Program-made: the position numbers and the translations under genes
Notes under the pieces: model-generated
Database searches by the model: none
Seen by the model: the letters and a program-made list of their open reading frames with translations, nothing else
What the model was told of the DNA's origin: nothing
Shown: positions 27,741 through 35,408 of the stretch, piece after piece
Layout: each line of letters starts with the position of its first letter
Numbering within the stretch: the first letter of the stretch is position 1
Origin: an uncultured Clostridium sp.
Lineage (GTDB): Bacteria > Bacillota > Clostridia > Lachnospirales > Lachnospiraceae
Assembly (NCBI GenBank): GCA_947253885.1
Contig: CAMYAO010000010.1
Coordinates: 5,914 to 69,913, forward strand
DNA length: 64,000 nt
Direction of reading: 5' to 3'

Positions 27741-28414
27741 ATGAGAAAGAAATCTGGAAAAGAAATAATCTGAAGGATCGGATTAACGGGGGAAATCTGT
27801 TTTGTAATCGGATCTCTTTTTGGAGGAATCGGATCAGAGTCAGTATTCGCAAAACAGAGAACGGGATTTACTTCTGCAGTGGTCGCAAAACGTGATCGAC
27901 AGGCTGTAAAGCAGGTAACGACCTGTCAGCGACAGAGGCATAAATTAAAGATATCGCAGAAGCAGTTGCAGGAGCGTCGGAATGTACTGCAAAAGGAAAT
28001 AAAAATATCAAAAGAGGAACAAAGAAATAAGAAACGACAGCTGGATCACGCTGCCGGAAAATGGTTCGATGATTTGTTGGAGAAGACGCTGTATTAGGTT
28101 ATTGACGGAGAACTCGGAAGAGATGAAAAGTGGATCAGTATAACAAGAAGAATTCAGGGTGTGGAGATTGACTTTTCAAAAGAAGATGCACTTATGTATA
28201 TTATTATCAGGAGATCGGATTTGGAAAAAAAGTATATCGTATACAAAGTGATAAACGAGAGATAAATATCAGCTCTCATCTGAAAAAGAAAAAATACTAT
28301 AAAGTTTGGGCTCAGATCTACCAATCCGTTTATTATCTGAATGCATCAAAACAAATTGTTTTATCGGGTTATGTAAAAGCACAGATTTCTCATAAAGATA
28401 TTGTTAGAGTGTAA
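27741..28414 (+). pseudogene. Decayed gene for a secreted protein (signal peptide, coiled coil, Fn3-like end)
   Basis: ATG 27741 gives ten codons, then an in-frame TGA (27771-27773). The same frame continues through a signal-like segment (ICFVIGSLFGGIGSESVFA) and a charged coiled-coil stretch to TAG 28095-28097. It reads on through EIDFSKEDALMY and KKYIVYKVINE, stops again, and a shifted frame ends in LKKKKYYKVWAQIYQ up to TAA 28414. The last part resembles fibronectin-III-like repeats of clostridial surface proteins. Several stops plus a frame change indicate real decay, unlike the single-base lesions elsewhere. The family call is tentative. Confidence 0.6.
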
Positions 28415-28424
28415 AGGAGGCAAA

Positions 28425-28892
28425 ATGACAAGGACGTATATTGCAAAAAATGCAGAGGTACATGGAGATGTGCATTTAGAACAGGATGTCAGTATCTGGT
28501 TTCATGCTACAATCCGTGCAGAATACGATTATATCAAAGTAGGAGAAGGAACTAATATTCAAGACGGTTGTATGCTTCATTGTGATAAGGATTTTCCCGT
28601 TATAATCGGACAGAAAAGCACAATCGGACATGCAGCAATTATTCACGGCTGTACGGTAGGAAGTAATACATTGATTGGAATGGGAGCTATTATTATGGAC
28701 GGAGCAAGTGTCGGAGACAATTGTATCGTCGGAGCAGGCGCGTTGATAACAAATGGCATGAAGATACCGGACGGTTCGGTAGTGATGGGAAGTCCGGCAA
28801 AGGTTGTGCGTGCGATTAAGCCGGAAGAAATAGAGTCTAATCGCAAATCGGCAGAGGAATATATTATACTGGGTCAGCAGTATTTTGCATAG
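28425..28892 (+). CDS. Gamma-carbonic-anhydrase-like hexapeptide-repeat protein
   Basis: 155 residues forming a left-handed beta-helix of hexapeptide repeats. The CaiE/PaaY/YrdA signature is present: DVSIWFHATIRAEYDYIKVG, IQDGCMLHCD, IGHAAIIHGC, with His residues in the metal-binding positions. Many relatives bind zinc; carbonic anhydrase activity is proved for few. ATG 28425 has AAAGGAGG upstream, so the earlier in-frame TTG is not used. Confidence 0.87.
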   Translation: MTRTYIAKNAEVHGDVHLEQDVSIWFHATIRAEYDYIKVGEGTNIQDGCMLHCDKDFPVIIGQKSTIGHAAIIHGCTVGSNTLIGMGAIIMDGASVGDNCIVGAGALITNGMKIPDGSVVMGSPAKVVRAIKPEEIESNRKSAEEYIILGQQYFA

Positions 28893-28906
28893 AGAAGAGG
28901 CGGAGG

Positions 28907-29356
28907 ATGAAGAAGACAGTAATCAGGCTGGTATCCGTATTATGTCTGGTAATTGCACTTACCGGCTGCGGTTCTTTAAAGAAAAGCGAAAGCACCGTTT
29001 CGGATAGCGCTATAAAAAAAGAAAATACCTACACCGGAAAAACAGAGGTTGCAGCATATTTGCACAAATATAAAAAATTGCCGTCTAATTACATTACAAA
29101 AGCGGAAGCTATGAAATTGGGTTGGGTTTCTTCTAAGGGAAATTTAGCGCAGGTGGCATCCGGAAAAAGTATTGGAGGATCACGCTTCGGAAATTATGAA
29201 AAAAAGCTGCCGAAAGACTCTTATCAGGAATGTGATATAGATTATCATGGCGGAAGACGCAATGCAAAAAGATTAGTATATAGTACATCGGGACGCATTT
29301 ATTATACACAGGATCATTATAAGACATTTGAGAAATTGTATGAAAAGGGAAATTAA
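28907..29356 (+). CDS. Barnase-family ribonuclease lipoprotein
   Basis: 149 residues. A lipoprotein signal peptide ends in LTGC (Cys21), then a Ser/Lys linker and a barnase domain from about 45. The barnase landmarks are all present: NYITKAEA (K65), SSKGNL, SIGGSRFGNYE, E108 as general base, R122 (NAKRLVYS) and H137 (QDHYKTF). All four catalytic positions are kept, so it is probably an active extracellular, membrane-tethered RNase. Its stop abuts the ATG of the barstar-domain gene, the expected immunity partner. Role may be nucleotide scavenging or antagonism (inference). Confidence 0.9.
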   Translation: MKKTVIRLVSVLCLVIALTGCGSLKKSESTVSDSAIKKENTYTGKTEVAAYLHKYKKLPSNYITKAEAMKLGWVSSKGNLAQVASGKSIGGSRFGNYEKKLPKDSYQECDIDYHGGRRNAKRLVYSTSGRIYYTQDHYKTFEKLYEKGN

Positions 29357-30073
29357 ATGGAAGTAGTAATTACCGAGGAGGAAATAAAAGATGCGCTAAA
29401 GCTGCATCGGCGACTGGCGAAACAGCTCGGATTTTCAGAGGAATACGGAGAAAATCTGGATGCTTTATACGATGAACTGGTATCGATCGGAGAAGCTGTA
29501 TCAATTCGAATCATATCTGACTCAAGGAATTTTTTCAATCCGATGTTACAGGTATTGCAGGATGCCGCATCGGAAAATTCCAATCTGAAGATTGAGCAAA
29601 CAAGGTTTCGTAAGATGAGAAGATGGAAGCAGGAGGTTTCTAAAGAAGAATGTGAAACAATTCTTCGAGAGGAACCGAGAGGAATACTGGCAGTTCTCGG
29701 TGATAATTCTTATCCGTATGCAATGCCTGTAAATTTTTTGTATGAGGACGGAAAGCTTTATATTCATGGAGCCGGAACCGGACATAAGGCAGATGCGATC
29801 AAACGATGGAACAAGGTATCGTTTTGTCTCTATAATAGCGGATTTCAAAAAGAAGGAGAGTGGGCGTGGAACATTACCAGTGTGGTCTGTTTCGGAAGAA
29901 TCCATATAGTAGAAGATCAGGATGAGGCGATTGAGGTTTCCAGAAGACTGGCAAGAAAATATTATCCGGATGAAGCCTCTATTGAAGAAGAAATAAAAAA
30001 GGCAGGATCCAGGGTAAAGGCATTTGTAATTGAGATTGAGCATATGACCGGAAAATTAGTAAATGAAAGCTGA
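29357..30073 (+). CDS. Barstar domain fused to Nim-type flavin-binding domain
   Basis: 238 residues. Residues 1-80 match barstar (LGFSEEYGENLDALYDEL with D35 and D39 at the barnase-contact positions). From about 85 the sequence matches the start and body of Nim/pyridoxamine-oxidase-like proteins (RFRKMRRWKQ, GILAVLGDNSYPYAMPVNFLY, HGAGTGHKADAI). The junction keeps the natural Nim start pattern without a stop, so it looks like a true fusion. The barstar half should inhibit the barnase lipoprotein precursor in the cytoplasm; the Nim half may bind FMN or heme. It begins one base after the RNase stop. Confidence 0.85.
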   Translation: MEVVITEEEIKDALKLHRRLAKQLGFSEEYGENLDALYDELVSIGEAVSIRIISDSRNFFNPMLQVLQDAASENSNLKIEQTRFRKMRRWKQEVSKEECETILREEPRGILAVLGDNSYPYAMPVNFLYEDGKLYIHGAGTGHKADAIKRWNKVSFCLYNSGFQKEGEWAWNITSVVCFGRIHIVEDQDEAIEVSRRLARKYYPDEASIEEEIKKAGSRVKAFVIEIEHMTGKLVNES

Positions 30074-30104
30074 GAGCTTTATAAAAAGAATACCATAAGG
30101 GACG

Positions 30105-30165
30105 GATAGCCCCCGGAGTTACAGAAGAGATACTCTTTTGCAGCTTCGGGGGCTATCTTTCTATC
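30105..30165 (+). terminator. Strong intrinsic terminator
   Basis: A 14-bp stem GATAGCCCCCGGAG/CTTCGGGGGCTATC (30105-30118/30144-30157) with an inner AAGAG/CTCTT helix is followed by TTTCT. It isolates the RNase/barstar pair from the acyl-CoA dehydrogenase gene. Confidence 0.85.
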
Positions 30166-30362
30166 TGCAGTAGAGTTGAATAAAAAATGTGATGTATATA
30201 TAAAAATGCAATTATACAAAGTGCATAAAAAGTACAGTTGATGGAGTTATATAAAACAGAGAAAATGGTAAAAATGCACAAAAATATATTGAATTAAAAG
30301 AGAGGAGGTGCTACTCTAGCCCTATCCAAAGGATGTGAGTTACACAGATAAGGAGGATGTAT

Positions 30363-31502
30363 ATGGAGTTTACAGTAACAGAAAAACAGAATGAAATACG
30401 AGAAAGAGCCAGAAGATTTGCATTGGCGGAATTGGCACCCGGAGCACAGCTGAGAGATCAGACAGAGGAATTTCCAATGGATATTTTAAAGAAACTGGGA
30501 GCTGCCGGATTGATCGGAGTACAGTTTCCTGTTACACACGGGGGACAGGGGGAAGATTACTATTCCTTTATTGCAGTAGTAGAGGAGTTATGCAAGGTAG
30601 ACTCCGCATTCGGAATCGCTTATGCTATTTCTTCTACTTTTACAACCGGAATCGAATTATTTGGGAATGAAGAACAGAAAGCACATTGTATGCCGGCTTT
30701 ATTCAAAGGTGATGCAATCGGTTGCTTTGCATTAACAGAACCGGATGCCGGTTCAGATGCAGGTTCTGCCAAGACTACAGCTGTTTTAGACGGAGAGGAA
30801 TATGTGATTAACGGAGTAAAGCATTTTATTACAAACGGTGCGATAGCGGAATACTGTATGTTGATTGCAAATACCGATCCGGAAAAAGGAGCAAAGGGAT
30901 TGTCTGCATTTTTAGTAGATTTAAAAACAACCAAAGGAGTAACCGTCGGTCATATAGAAAACAAATGCGGGATTCATTGTGCAAAAGTAGCGGAACTGAT
31001 CTTTGAAGATTGCAGAATACCGAAGAGTCGACTGATCGGTCAAGAGGGAAAAGGATTTAAATATGCATTGACGGCTTTGAATGCGGGACGTTTGAGTGTG
31101 GCGGCACAGGGACTCGGTCTGGCACAGTCCGCTTTTGATATTGCGACTTCTTATATGAAAGAACGGGTACAGTTTGGCAAACCGATTTGTAACAATCAAT
31201 ACCTGGCTTTTAAAATGGCAGACTTGGAAACAGAGATCAAAATGGCAAGATTGCTTCTTTACTACGGGGTATGGAAACAGCAAAACGGAGAAGATTTTTC
31301 TGTTGATGCATCCAGAGCAAAACTGGCTTGTACCAATCTGGCAATGAAAGTGACCACCGAGTGTATTCAGTCGATGGGAGGCGCCGGATATATGAGAGAA
31401 CAAAATGTAGAGCGTATGTTCCGTGATGCAAAGATTACGCAGATCTATGAAGGGACAAATGAGATTCAGCGCCTTATTATCAGCGGATCTATTTTTTCGT
31501 AA
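30363..31502 (+). CDS. Acyl-CoA dehydrogenase 1 (candidate acryloyl-CoA reductase)
   Basis: 379 residues, full-length family member. Signatures are CFALTEPDAGSDAGS (flavin loop), QFGKPICNNQ, and IYEGTNEIQR with the catalytic Glu near the C-terminus. ATG 30363 is preferred because AAGGAGG leaves only one base before ATG 30357. In this context, next to hotdog ammonia-lyase-like genes, the probable reaction is reduction of acryloyl-CoA to propionyl-CoA (inference). The family alone would fit any short-chain acyl-CoA. The paired EtfA-like domain follows. Confidence 0.85.
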   Translation: MEFTVTEKQNEIRERARRFALAELAPGAQLRDQTEEFPMDILKKLGAAGLIGVQFPVTHGGQGEDYYSFIAVVEELCKVDSAFGIAYAISSTFTTGIELFGNEEQKAHCMPALFKGDAIGCFALTEPDAGSDAGSAKTTAVLDGEEYVINGVKHFITNGAIAEYCMLIANTDPEKGAKGLSAFLVDLKTTKGVTVGHIENKCGIHCAKVAELIFEDCRIPKSRLIGQEGKGFKYALTALNAGRLSVAAQGLGLAQSAFDIATSYMKERVQFGKPICNNQYLAFKMADLETEIKMARLLLYYGVWKQQNGEDFSVDASRAKLACTNLAMKVTTECIQSMGGAGYMREQNVERMFRDAKITQIYEGTNEIQRLIISGSIFS

Positions 31503-31504
31503 GA

Positions 31505-31999
31505 ATGATATATGTAGTGGACCCCCAACAACCGGAATTATCGATAGAGGATTCTTACTTAAAAATAAATATGGAACAGGCGGCAGATCTGTTATATCGG
31601 GAACTTGCAGAAGGCTGTAAAAAAAAACAATGCTTTATAGGAGTCGGAAGAGGCATTCGTTGCAGGGAAGGTTTTTACCGCCTTATGCAGTTCGGAAATA
31701 AGATAGGTGCACAGGTAGTGGCGACCAGAGGGTGTGTAGAGCGGGAATACACGGCGCCGGAATATATGGTCGGATTAAGCGGTAGAACCATTTTCCCGAA
31801 TTTCTATCTTGGAATCGGAATGTCAGGTTCGAATCAGCATATGATAGGAGTTTGCGGAACGTATCGGATCGTTGCAGTGAATAAAGACCCGAAAGCGAGG
31901 ATTTTTTCATTGGCAGATGTCGGCTTTATTGTTGATTTTTGGAAATTATACCCTTTTTTAGAGAAAAAATGGAACTGTCCAGATGAAGGAGAGTTGTAG
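31505..31999 (+). CDS. Stand-alone EtfA C-terminal (FAD-binding) domain
   Basis: 164 residues that correspond only to the C-terminal FAD domain of electron-transfer flavoprotein alpha: IGVGRGI, a GAQVVATRGCVE segment, YMVGLSGRTIFPNFYLGIGMSG, QHMIG and VAVNKDPKARIFSLADVGFIVDF. A normal EtfA is about 320-400 residues and pairs with EtfB; neither the N-terminal half nor EtfB is in the window. It starts two bases after the dehydrogenase stop, so it likely serves that enzyme as an electron donor module or scaffold (inference). Confidence 0.85.
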   Translation: MIYVVDPQQPELSIEDSYLKINMEQAADLLYRELAEGCKKKQCFIGVGRGIRCREGFYRLMQFGNKIGAQVVATRGCVEREYTAPEYMVGLSGRTIFPNFYLGIGMSGSNQHMIGVCGTYRIVAVNKDPKARIFSLADVGFIVDFWKLYPFLEKKWNCPDEGEL

Positions 32000-32041
32000 A
32001 AAAAAAACGAAATTCAAATTTAGAATTTTTTAAATTTATAA

Positions 32042-32083
32042 TTGACTTTACATTTGTGGTATCAGTTACGGTTTAGATATCAC
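32042..32083 (+). promoter_or_regulatory. Promoter with dyad operator upstream of the hotdog lyase genes
   Basis: TTGACT (32042-32047) is followed by an inverted repeat GTGGTATC/GATATCAC (32056-32063/32076-32083, one mismatch). Dyads near the -35/-10 spacer are typical of MerR-family targets, and a MerR gene lies at 34.3 kb. The element GTATCAGTTACGGTTTAG (32059-32076) shares 14 of 18 bases with one upstream of preT. Confidence 0.45.
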
Positions 32084-32127
32084 AAGGAGAGTGAAGCAAA
32101 ACAGAAAATAATAAGGAGGTATTTTTA

Positions 32128-32583
32128 GTGAGTACAAGAAGAACAGCAACATTAAGCTACAAAATGACTACAGCTGATGCAAATGATCCTGACGGAAGAA
32201 TTCCTTTTGGACGTCAGTTTGATTTTATTGGGGATGTAGAAACCGAATTAATGATTTTAAATGACGGTGATGAGTCACTCTGTCTGGGTTACACAGATGT
32301 AGAATTGTTTGAGGATGCCTATGTAGGGGATCAATTAGATTTTACAGCAGAGATGGTAAAGATCGGCGGAACTTCCAGAACCTGCAGAATTGCAACTTAT
32401 AAAGTAGCAACTCCTGCTTTCAGAGCCGGAGTCGAAGATGCAAAACCGGGTGATATGGTGTATTTTGATGAACCAAAATTGATTTCCGAAGGAACAGTAG
32501 TTTTGGTAGTAAAGAAAGAATTACAGCGTGGAGAACAACCGGACGGTGCAGTAATCGATCCATGGCGCGAGTTAGAGCTTTAA
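32128..32583 (+). CDS. Hotdog-fold CoA-amine lyase subunit 1 (beta-alanyl-CoA ammonia-lyase-like)
   Basis: 151 residues from GTG 32128 with AAGGAGG upstream. The sequence (LSYKMTTADAN, IPFGRQFDFIGDVETELMI, DGDESLCLGYTDVELFEDAYVGDQLDF) resembles the small hotdog ammonia-lyases, namely Clostridium propionicum beta-alanyl-CoA:ammonia lyase and lysine-fermentation Kal. Such enzymes eliminate ammonia from a 3-aminoacyl-CoA. With pyrimidine-degradation genes nearby, beta-alanyl-CoA to acryloyl-CoA is the most economical assignment; 3-aminobutyryl-CoA is the alternative. Confidence 0.75.
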   Translation: MSTRRTATLSYKMTTADANDPDGRIPFGRQFDFIGDVETELMILNDGDESLCLGYTDVELFEDAYVGDQLDFTAEMVKIGGTSRTCRIATYKVATPAFRAGVEDAKPGDMVYFDEPKLISEGTVVLVVKKELQRGEQPDGAVIDPWRELEL

Positions 32584-32604
32584 GAGGGAAAAGGAGGAAC
32601 CGAT

Positions 32605-32979
32605 ATGTCTAAAGAAGTAACGATGAGATACAGAATGTCAGATCGAGATGTGTTTTACGGAGGCGGTGTGGTAAACGGCGCCCGTTCTATCACTTATATG
32701 GGAGATGTGGCAGATCGCTTAATGGCGAAGTTATATGGAAATGTGGGACGTTGCAGCAAGGTAGCAAAGATTCGTTTATTTGTTCCATGTCATGCCGGAG
32801 ATTATATGGAATTCAAGGCAAGATTAAATAAAGAAGAGGATGGAAAGGCAACGATTGAAGTACGTTCCTTTAAGGTTTGTGAATTACCTGCAAATCCGCC
32901 GTTCCCAAGTTCTATTGATATGGAAACAGATCCTCCGATTTCTACTGTAGCGATTTTTGAATATGAAATTCCAAGGTAG
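32605..32979 (+). CDS. Hotdog-fold CoA-amine lyase subunit 2
   Basis: 124 residues, a divergent paralogue of the preceding protein (TMRYRMSDRDVFYGGGVVNGARSI, MGDVADRLM, RLFVPCHAGDYMEFKARL). Kal-type lyases have this length. The two genes are 21 bases apart with strong ribosome sites, so a hetero-oligomer is plausible, or two enzymes acting on beta-alanyl-CoA and 3-aminoisobutyryl-CoA from uracil and thymine. Which of these holds cannot be read from sequence. Confidence 0.75.
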   Translation: MSKEVTMRYRMSDRDVFYGGGVVNGARSITYMGDVADRLMAKLYGNVGRCSKVAKIRLFVPCHAGDYMEFKARLNKEEDGKATIEVRSFKVCELPANPPFPSSIDMETDPPISTVAIFEYEIPR

Positions 32980-32992
32980 AAAGGACCGAAGA

Positions 32993-34171
32993 ATGAAAGC
33001 ATTAGAAGGACTTAGAGTATTAGATTTGACAAGTGCCTTAAACGGACCGTTTTGTACAACTCTTTTAGCAGATCACGGTGCAGATGTGATTAAGATTGAA
33101 CCGCCATCCGGGGAGCAGTGCAGAAGCTGGGGACCGATGGATGAGAAAAGCGGAGAAAGCGGATTTTATGCATTCCTGAATCGTAATAAAAAGGGTTGTA
33201 CGCTGAATCTGAAAAATGAAAAGGCACGAGAGATTTTTTATGATCTGGTAAAAGATGCAGATGCGGTAGTGGAAAACTATCGTCCGGGTGTCACAAAAAA
33301 ATTAGGGGTGGATTATGAAACCTTAAAAGAGATTAACCCGAAAATTATCTATGCATCCGGTTCCGGATTCGGACAGTACGGTCCGATTTCTCACAGACCG
33401 TGTTATGATATTGTGGCACAATCAATGGGTGGAATGGTAAACTTGACCGGATATAAAGATACCGCACCTGTAAAAGTTGGACCGTCTGTTGCAGATCATG
33501 TAGCAGGGATCTACCTGTGTGTCGGTTTTCTGATGGCGCTTTATCACAGAGAAAAAACAGGAGAAGGACAGCAGGTGGATGTGTCTATGCAGGATACGAT
33601 TTTTACACTGCTGGAAAATTCTATCGTAAAAACAACTATGGACGGAGTAATTCCACAGCGTCAGGGTAATGTGGATCCGTCGATTGCACCATTTGATATT
33701 TATGAAACATCAGACGGATATATTGCACTCGGAGTTGGAAATGACAGATTGTTTGCAACATTCTGTGAAGTGATCGGACAACCGGAATTGATTGAAGACG
33801 AGCGATACTTAACCAATGAACTTCGATGTCAGAATTATGAATCAGGATTACAGCAGCTTATTTCAGAATACACAAAGACAAAGACGAAGTCTGAATTAGA
33901 GCAGATTTTTGATGAGGCCGGAATTCCTTGCGGACCGGTTTTAGATATGAAAGAAGCAATTGAACACCCACAGATTCAGGCTCGTGAAATGATGGTTCAT
34001 ATGACTCACCCTACAATCGGAGATATGTATTTCCAGGGATGTCCGGTTAAATTAACTGCGACACCTCCGAAAATTGAGTTTCCAGCGCCTCTTCTTGGTC
34101 AGCATAATAAAGAAGTGTATGGCTTTGATGATGACACTTTAGAGAAGTTGCATCAAGAAGGAGTGTTGTAA
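32993..34171 (+). CDS. CaiB/BaiF-family (class III) CoA-transferase
   Basis: 392 residues. Signatures are LEGLRVLDLTSALNGPFCTTLLADHGADVIKIEPP, NRNKKGCTLNLKNEKAREIF, and the catalytic Asp in CYDIVAQSMGG; the C-terminal part has PCGPVLDMKEAI. The start ATG 32993 lies 14 bases after the hotdog gene. Likely job: CoA transfer to beta-alanine or from propionyl-CoA within the same pathway. It is the last gene before a terminator. Confidence 0.85.
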   Translation: MKALEGLRVLDLTSALNGPFCTTLLADHGADVIKIEPPSGEQCRSWGPMDEKSGESGFYAFLNRNKKGCTLNLKNEKAREIFYDLVKDADAVVENYRPGVTKKLGVDYETLKEINPKIIYASGSGFGQYGPISHRPCYDIVAQSMGGMVNLTGYKDTAPVKVGPSVADHVAGIYLCVGFLMALYHREKTGEGQQVDVSMQDTIFTLLENSIVKTTMDGVIPQRQGNVDPSIAPFDIYETSDGYIALGVGNDRLFATFCEVIGQPELIEDERYLTNELRCQNYESGLQQLISEYTKTKTKSELEQIFDEAGIPCGPVLDMKEAIEHPQIQAREMMVHMTHPTIGDMYFQGCPVKLTATPPKIEFPAPLLGQHNKEVYGFDDDTLEKLHQEGVL

Positions 34172-34200
34172 TAAATCTTCCTCAAGATACTTTTCATTAG

Positions 34201-34231
34201 AAAAAGGCACTGATTTGTTCAGTGCTTTTTT
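34201..34231 (+). terminator. Intrinsic terminator after the CoA-transferase
   Basis: GCACTGA/TCAGTGC (34207-34213/34219-34225) with flanking A and T runs. Confidence 0.85.
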
Positions 34232-34344
34232 CATGAGATTTCATGATTTGTATATAGAAAAAATGATAATTCAGAACAAAAATATGCTGTTTTCTGATAG
34301 AATATAAGATGTATACGAAGAAGATGTGACAGTGAGGTGACAAT

Positions 34345-35220
34345 ATGAAGGAGAAGGAGTACTACTCTATCGGACAAGTATCAGATATCTGTAAAGTACC
34401 CATCAAAACATTACGATACTATGATGAAATCAAACTTTTAATACCAAATGTCAGGAAAGAAACCAGCCATTATCGTTACTATAGTAAGGAGCAGCTGATT
34501 ACCGCATTTATTATTCGCAGTTATCGTTTTTTGGGATTCAGCTTAAAAACAATCAAGACATTAGTGGAACAGAATACGATGGATGCGTATCTGGAAGGCA
34601 TTGAAACCCATATTGAAAATTTAAAAGAAGAGATCAGAAAATTACAGACCAGTTGTATGGAAACGGAATATCTGTTAACTCGTTTAAAATTGGGTCAGAC
34701 CTTTTTAGATATGACAGATGAATCCGGAAGAACGGCTGACATATTCAAGATAGAGAAGATTCCGACTCTTCAATTGTTGACAGCGCGTTCCGTGATTACT
34801 TCTTATCATAATGAAGAGGTGTCCATAGAAAGGTGGATTGAGATTCAGGAAGAAGCGATTCAAAAAAATATCATTATTTCCGGACCTGTGTTTGTAACAT
34901 ATCATACGGATATGTGTGGACAGTTCTTTTCAAAGGATTGTGATGTAGAATTTGCAATAGAAGTAGAGCCGGGAGAAGAGAAGAACGAGGAGGTACACTC
35001 TTTCGGAGATTTTCTGGCGGCAACTGTTATTCATTGCGGAGATTACAGTGATATCTTTAAATCATACATATCTCTAAAACGATGGATTGATGATAATGAT
35101 TATATTGTCTGTGGAAGTGTAACCGAAGAATTTTTGATTTCTCCGGTAGACACTAAGAATAAAGAGGAGCATGTGACAAAAATCATAGTTCCGGTAGAAA
35201 AGAATAAAGAGAAGAAATAG
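34345..35220 (+). CDS. MerR-family regulator with GyrI/BmrR-like ligand domain
   Basis: 291 residues. The N-terminal MerR HTH (YYSIGQVSDICKVPIKTLRYYDEIKLLIP) is followed by a dimerisation coiled coil (about 85-125). The C-terminal 150 residues have the GyrI-like effector-binding pattern (VFVTYHTDM, DVEFAIEVEP, ATVIHCGDYSDIFKSY). BmrR-type regulators bind small molecules there. It sits between the two halves of the pyrimidine/CoA cluster, flanked by terminators, and is the probable local regulator; a pathway intermediate may be the ligand (inference). Confidence 0.9.
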   Translation: MKEKEYYSIGQVSDICKVPIKTLRYYDEIKLLIPNVRKETSHYRYYSKEQLITAFIIRSYRFLGFSLKTIKTLVEQNTMDAYLEGIETHIENLKEEIRKLQTSCMETEYLLTRLKLGQTFLDMTDESGRTADIFKIEKIPTLQLLTARSVITSYHNEEVSIERWIEIQEEAIQKNIIISGPVFVTYHTDMCGQFFSKDCDVEFAIEVEPGEEKNEEVHSFGDFLAATVIHCGDYSDIFKSYISLKRWIDDNDYIVCGSVTEEFLISPVDTKNKEEHVTKIIVPVEKNKEKK

Positions 35221-35225
35221 GGCGT

Positions 35226-35256
35226 GAAGTCTCCAGTGAATGGAGGCTTCTTTTTA
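35226..35256 (+). terminator. Intrinsic terminator after the MerR gene
   Basis: GAAGTCTCCA/TGGAGGCTTC (35226-35235/35241-35250, one wobble) followed by TTTTTA. Confidence 0.85.
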
Positions 35257-35295
35257 TTTTTCGAAAAAAAAACAAAAATGGTTTCAAAAAGGTTA

Positions 35296-35390
35296 TTTAC
35301 ATTCCTATCGGTGTATGAATTACTATTTAGTTACTAAGATATAAGATATATTTAACACCTTTTGGGGAAAAGGTTGTTGGGGTGTTAGCC
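35296..35390 (+). promoter_or_regulatory. preT leader: shared operator-like element and hairpin
   Basis: TTTACATT (35296-35303) and GTATGAATTACTATTTAG (35313-35330) resemble elements upstream of the hotdog genes. About 20 bases on, a CCTTTT-GGGG-AAAAGG hairpin (35358-35373) is enclosed by ACACC/GGTGT arms, just before the preT ribosome site. It may be a shared MerR target plus a leader structure. Confidence 0.35.
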
Positions 35391-35408
35391 AAGAAAGGAG
35401 ATTACCAA

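Noticed and set aside
17381..27773. Recoding of TGA as an amino acid (in-frame TGA at 17381 and 27771)
   Set aside because: Many intact genes here end in TGA followed by a properly spaced next gene (for example 2106 and 4658), so TGA is a normal stop.
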